A stretch of 64,000 nt of DNA, taken from NCBI GenBank assembly GCA_025463765.1, contig JAODBC010000084.1, positions 49,935 through 113,934 on the forward strand, in the 5' to 3' direction. The translations under genes and the position numbers were made by a program. This document shows, one piece after another, positions 62,052 to 64,000 of the stretch (the first letter of the stretch is position 1; every line of letters starts with the position of its first letter). The notes beneath the pieces are model-generated. The model saw nothing but the letters and a program-made list of their open reading frames with translations, did no database searches and had not been told where the DNA came from. Source of the DNA: Subtercola sp. Its GTDB lineage: Bacteria > Actinomycetota > Actinomycetes > Actinomycetales > Microbacteriaceae.

Positions 62052-62870
62052 TCAGCCCTGGGCCTCGACCGACCAGTCGTTGTACTTCTCCCACGTCTCG
62101 ATGCGGCTGGCGTAGTCGGCCTTGGCGATGTGGATCGGGCTGGTTCCGAAGAAGATGCGCAGCGGCGGCTCGTCGAGATCGACGAGCTTCAGCACGACGG
62201 GTGCGCTCGAGCCGGGGTCGCCGGCCGCGCCCATGCGGGCCTTTCGGGCCTCGGCGACCTGCTTGTGCGCCTCGGCGTAGGCCGGCAGCTCGTCGGAATG
62301 CACCGACGACGATCCGCCCCAGTCGGTGTCGAACCCGCCGGGCTCGATGAGGGTGACGTGGATGCCGAAGCCGGCGACCTCTTGAGAGAGTGCTTGTGAG
62401 AATCCTTCGAGTCCCCACTTCGACGCGTGGTACAGACCGACCAGCGGAAAGGCGGAGATACCGCCGATCGACGAGACCTGAATGATGTGCCCACTGCCTT
62501 GCTCACGCAAAAACGGCAGCGCGGCCTGGGTCACCCAGAGAGCACCGAACAGGTTCGTCTCGATCTGCGCGCGGGCGTCTTTCTCGCTGACCTCTTCGAT
62601 GAACCCGAAGTGGCCGTAGCCGGCGTTGTTGATGACGACATCGAGGCGGCCGAACTTCTCGTGCGCTGCCGCGACGGCGGCGAACGCCGCGTCGTGGTCG
62701 GTGACGTCGAGCTGAAGCGGCAGAATCGCGTCTCCGTATTTCTCGACGAGATCGTCGAGGCTGCTGACGTTACGAGCCGTTGCCGCGACCTTATCGCCCC
62801 GCTCGAGAGCCGCTGTGGCCCACTCTTTGCCGAACCCGCGAGACGTACCGGTGATGAACCAAACCTTCAT
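62052..62870 (-). CDS. SDR-family oxidoreductase
   Basis: A 272-residue classical SDR: VWFITGTSRGFGKEWATAAL, LDVVINNAGYG, IIQVSSIGGISAFPLVGLYHASKWGLEGF (Ser, YxxxK). Common actinobacterial type of unknown substrate. GGAGGA lies 8 bp before ATG 62870, with a TAGCCT box about 50 bp upstream. Ends at a strong hairpin. Confidence 0.93.
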   Translation of the reverse strand: MKVWFITGTSRGFGKEWATAALERGDKVAATARNVSSLDDLVEKYGDAILPLQLDVTDHDAAFAAVAAAHEKFGRLDVVINNAGYGHFGFIEEVSEKDARAQIETNLFGALWVTQAALPFLREQGSGHIIQVSSIGGISAFPLVGLYHASKWGLEGFSQALSQEVAGFGIHVTLIEPGGFDTDWGGSSSVHSDELPAYAEAHKQVAEARKARMGAAGDPGSSAPVVLKLVDLDEPPLRIFFGTSPIHIAKADYASRIETWEKYNDWSVEAQG

Positions 62871-63399
62871 GAGCGTATCCTCCGCAAAAAGACCGTGGCC
62901 GTCGATTCGGCGGCCTCTTTCAGGCTACGCCTGTTGCTTGCCGCGATAGCGCACCATCAGCACACGAGCATCCCCGACGACCGATGCGCGTGAACCCGAA
63001 CAGACCAGGGCGCCGCCTGCCCACCGGGTTGCGGATGCGCTTTGAGCTCCGAACTGTTCCTCGAGCTCGGATGCTCCCGGCCCACCGTGACGCAGCCGGA
63101 GTTAGAGACCACCACCAACCCGGGCGCTGTCCGGCGGGTCGGCTTCGAACCCGACATGAGGGCCTGGACGCCATGGGCGTACGCAACAGACTCCGGGCTC
63201 TTTGACGGGCGGTGGGATGACCAGCAAGCCGAGTTCCGCACGGACGAACCCCGACATCGTCGGCAACGACGGTTCGCTGACACTAACCGCGTGGGACCGC
63301 GACAGTAGCAGCCAGCTCGGCCCCGGGATTTGACTTTGATCTTTACTCATATACTGTAGAGCACAGGGGGATCCGTTCCCGATCTCAAGGGCCTCTCTT
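62871..63399. other. 530-bp intergenic region without a convincing gene
   Basis: Holds the SDR promoter (TAGCCT near 62918-62923 on the minus strand) and, at the right end, the promoter of the secreted protein. Open frames on both strands in 62950-63300 have no recognisable protein content. Confidence 0.5.
63330..63357 (+). promoter_or_regulatory. Promoter of the secreted protein gene
   Basis: TTGACT (63330-63335), a 16-base spacer and TACTGT (63352-63357), with an overlapping TATACT. An unusually AT-rich stretch for this region, 43 bp before the start codon. Confidence 0.6.
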
Positions 63400-64000
63400 A
63401 TGACTTCTCTTTCGACTCGTTCACCGCGCCGTACTCGTCTTCCCCGTCTCATCGGAACATCGTTGGCCTGTGCCCTGGTGGTGTCGGGCTTTTTCTTGCC
63501 GTCTGGGCGGGCGGCCCAGGCGTTGCCGGGCGAGTGCACACACGTAGTCACCTGGGAGAACGGCACCACGACCGATGAGGGCGATGACGTGCTTGTCGAG
63601 GACGGTGTGCATGCCACCGAAAACGACGTCTGCGACTTCATCGGCCCGGCCGCTCCCGACGGGCCCGATGGCGGCGGCGGGGGTGCCGGCGGCGGAATGC
63701 CGGCAGCACCCCCGCCAGCCGCACCGCCGGGTCCCGTCTCGCCACCACCACCCGCGTCGAGCCCCGCATCGGCAGCTCCTCCCTGCGTGCCTGGCTCGAG
63801 CAACGCCCCCGTGCCCGGCAACTCCATCGGGAATGTAACCGGTACGGGCGAGACCGTGCTCGACAACATCGAGACTGAGGTCGCGGCTGGTGACATCACC
63901 GTCGACGCTGTTCCCAATGCCGACGACATCAAGGGCGTGCCCGGCGACGCGGTGACCAAGTCGGTGACCCTCGAGGTGAACGTGGGCGCACCGGTCAATG
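63400..64000 (+). CDS. Secreted Pro/Gly-rich protein (3' end outside window)
   Basis: ATG 63400 opens a frame that runs off the window after 200 codons. A basic N-terminus (RSPRRTRLPR) and a hydrophobic core (LACALVVSGFFLP) form a signal peptide with cleavage near Ala-Gln-Ala. Residues 85-130 are Gly- and Pro-rich, followed by a region (GNVTGTGETVLDNIETEVAA) that looks like repeated beta-structure of a surface protein. No family recognised. Confidence 0.75.
   Translation, partial: MTSLSTRSPRRTRLPRLIGTSLACALVVSGFFLPSGRAAQALPGECTHVVTWENGTTTDEGDDVLVEDGVHATENDVCDFIGPAAPDGPDGGGGGAGGGMPAAPPPAAPPGPVSPPPPASSPASAAPPCVPGSSNAPVPGNSIGNVTGTGETVLDNIETEVAAGDITVDAVPNADDIKGVPGDAVTKSVTLEVNVGAPVN

Noticed and set aside
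63110..63180. GGCTTCGAACCCGAC resembling a tRNA T-loop
   Set aside because: Loop length is wrong and no cloverleaf can be drawn.
62957..63308. Overlapping open frames on both strands
   Set aside because: No motifs, no ribosome sites, and conflicting frames; treated as non-coding.

Overview
The window is high-GC DNA with dense coding, many 1-4 bp stop/start overlaps, TAnnnT boxes sitting 6-8 bp before ATG codons (leaderless starts), an LAxTG sortase anchor and an LCP wall-assembly protein. This points to an actinobacterium, most likely family Microbacteriaceae; genus cannot be fixed from the sequence. No rRNA, tRNA, CRISPR array, phage or complete insertion sequence was found. It is accessory and secondary metabolism, with many short regulator-enzyme pairs.

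Layout. 1-3.9 kb: ArsR/SRPBCC pair, a hydrolase remnant, a divergent MocR regulator and EamA exporter, a stress-type flavin protein. 4-9 kb: macro-like protein, DUF4190 membrane protein, luciferase-like monooxygenase, LCP protein. 9.2-14.1 kb: GAF-LuxR regulator followed by aldolase, HAD phosphatase, DhaL and DhaK (triose/ketose degradation), then a GlcG/HbpS protein. 14.3-18.7 kb: Zwf-like protein, Ala-rich surface protein, acyl-CoA ligase. 19-24 kb: acetaldehyde module (GAF regulator, aldehyde dehydrogenase, DUF779) and a hydroxyacid dehydrogenase. 24.2-33.2 kb: five-activity operon (EPSP-synthase-like/CoA-ligase fusion, acyl-CoA dehydrogenase, YX6K SDR, huge dienoyl-CoA-reductase-like protein), read here as a shikimate-to-cyclohexanecarboxyl-CoA pathway that would prime omega-cyclohexyl fatty acids or a natural product. 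33.4-35.4 kb: CE1759/CE1758-type FMN reductase and luciferase-like monooxygenase. 35.6-45 kb: FeS photolyase, PEBP/MarR pair, Nudix, RES/Xre toxin-antitoxin, methyltransferase, LuxR regulator, ketopantoate-reductase-like/TetR pair. 45-52 kb: patatin, MerR/reductase pair, two aldo-keto reductases, sortase substrate. 52.2-53.4 kb: small arsenic locus with a 23-residue cysteine-rich peptide gene. 53.5-57 kb: SDR/TetR pair and a rifamycin monooxygenase preceded by a rifamycin-associated element. 57-64 kb: frameshifted serine hydrolase, BBE-like oxidase with amino-acid permease, SDR, and the start of a secreted protein.

Two features of genome style stand out. Tandem repeats of 14-37 bp sit at or across the stop codons of several unrelated genes, and in-frame repeat or low-complexity expansions interrupt well-folded enzymes (dienoyl-CoA reductase, Rox, TetR, GAF-LuxR). 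Dispersed inverted repeats also recur in intergenic DNA.
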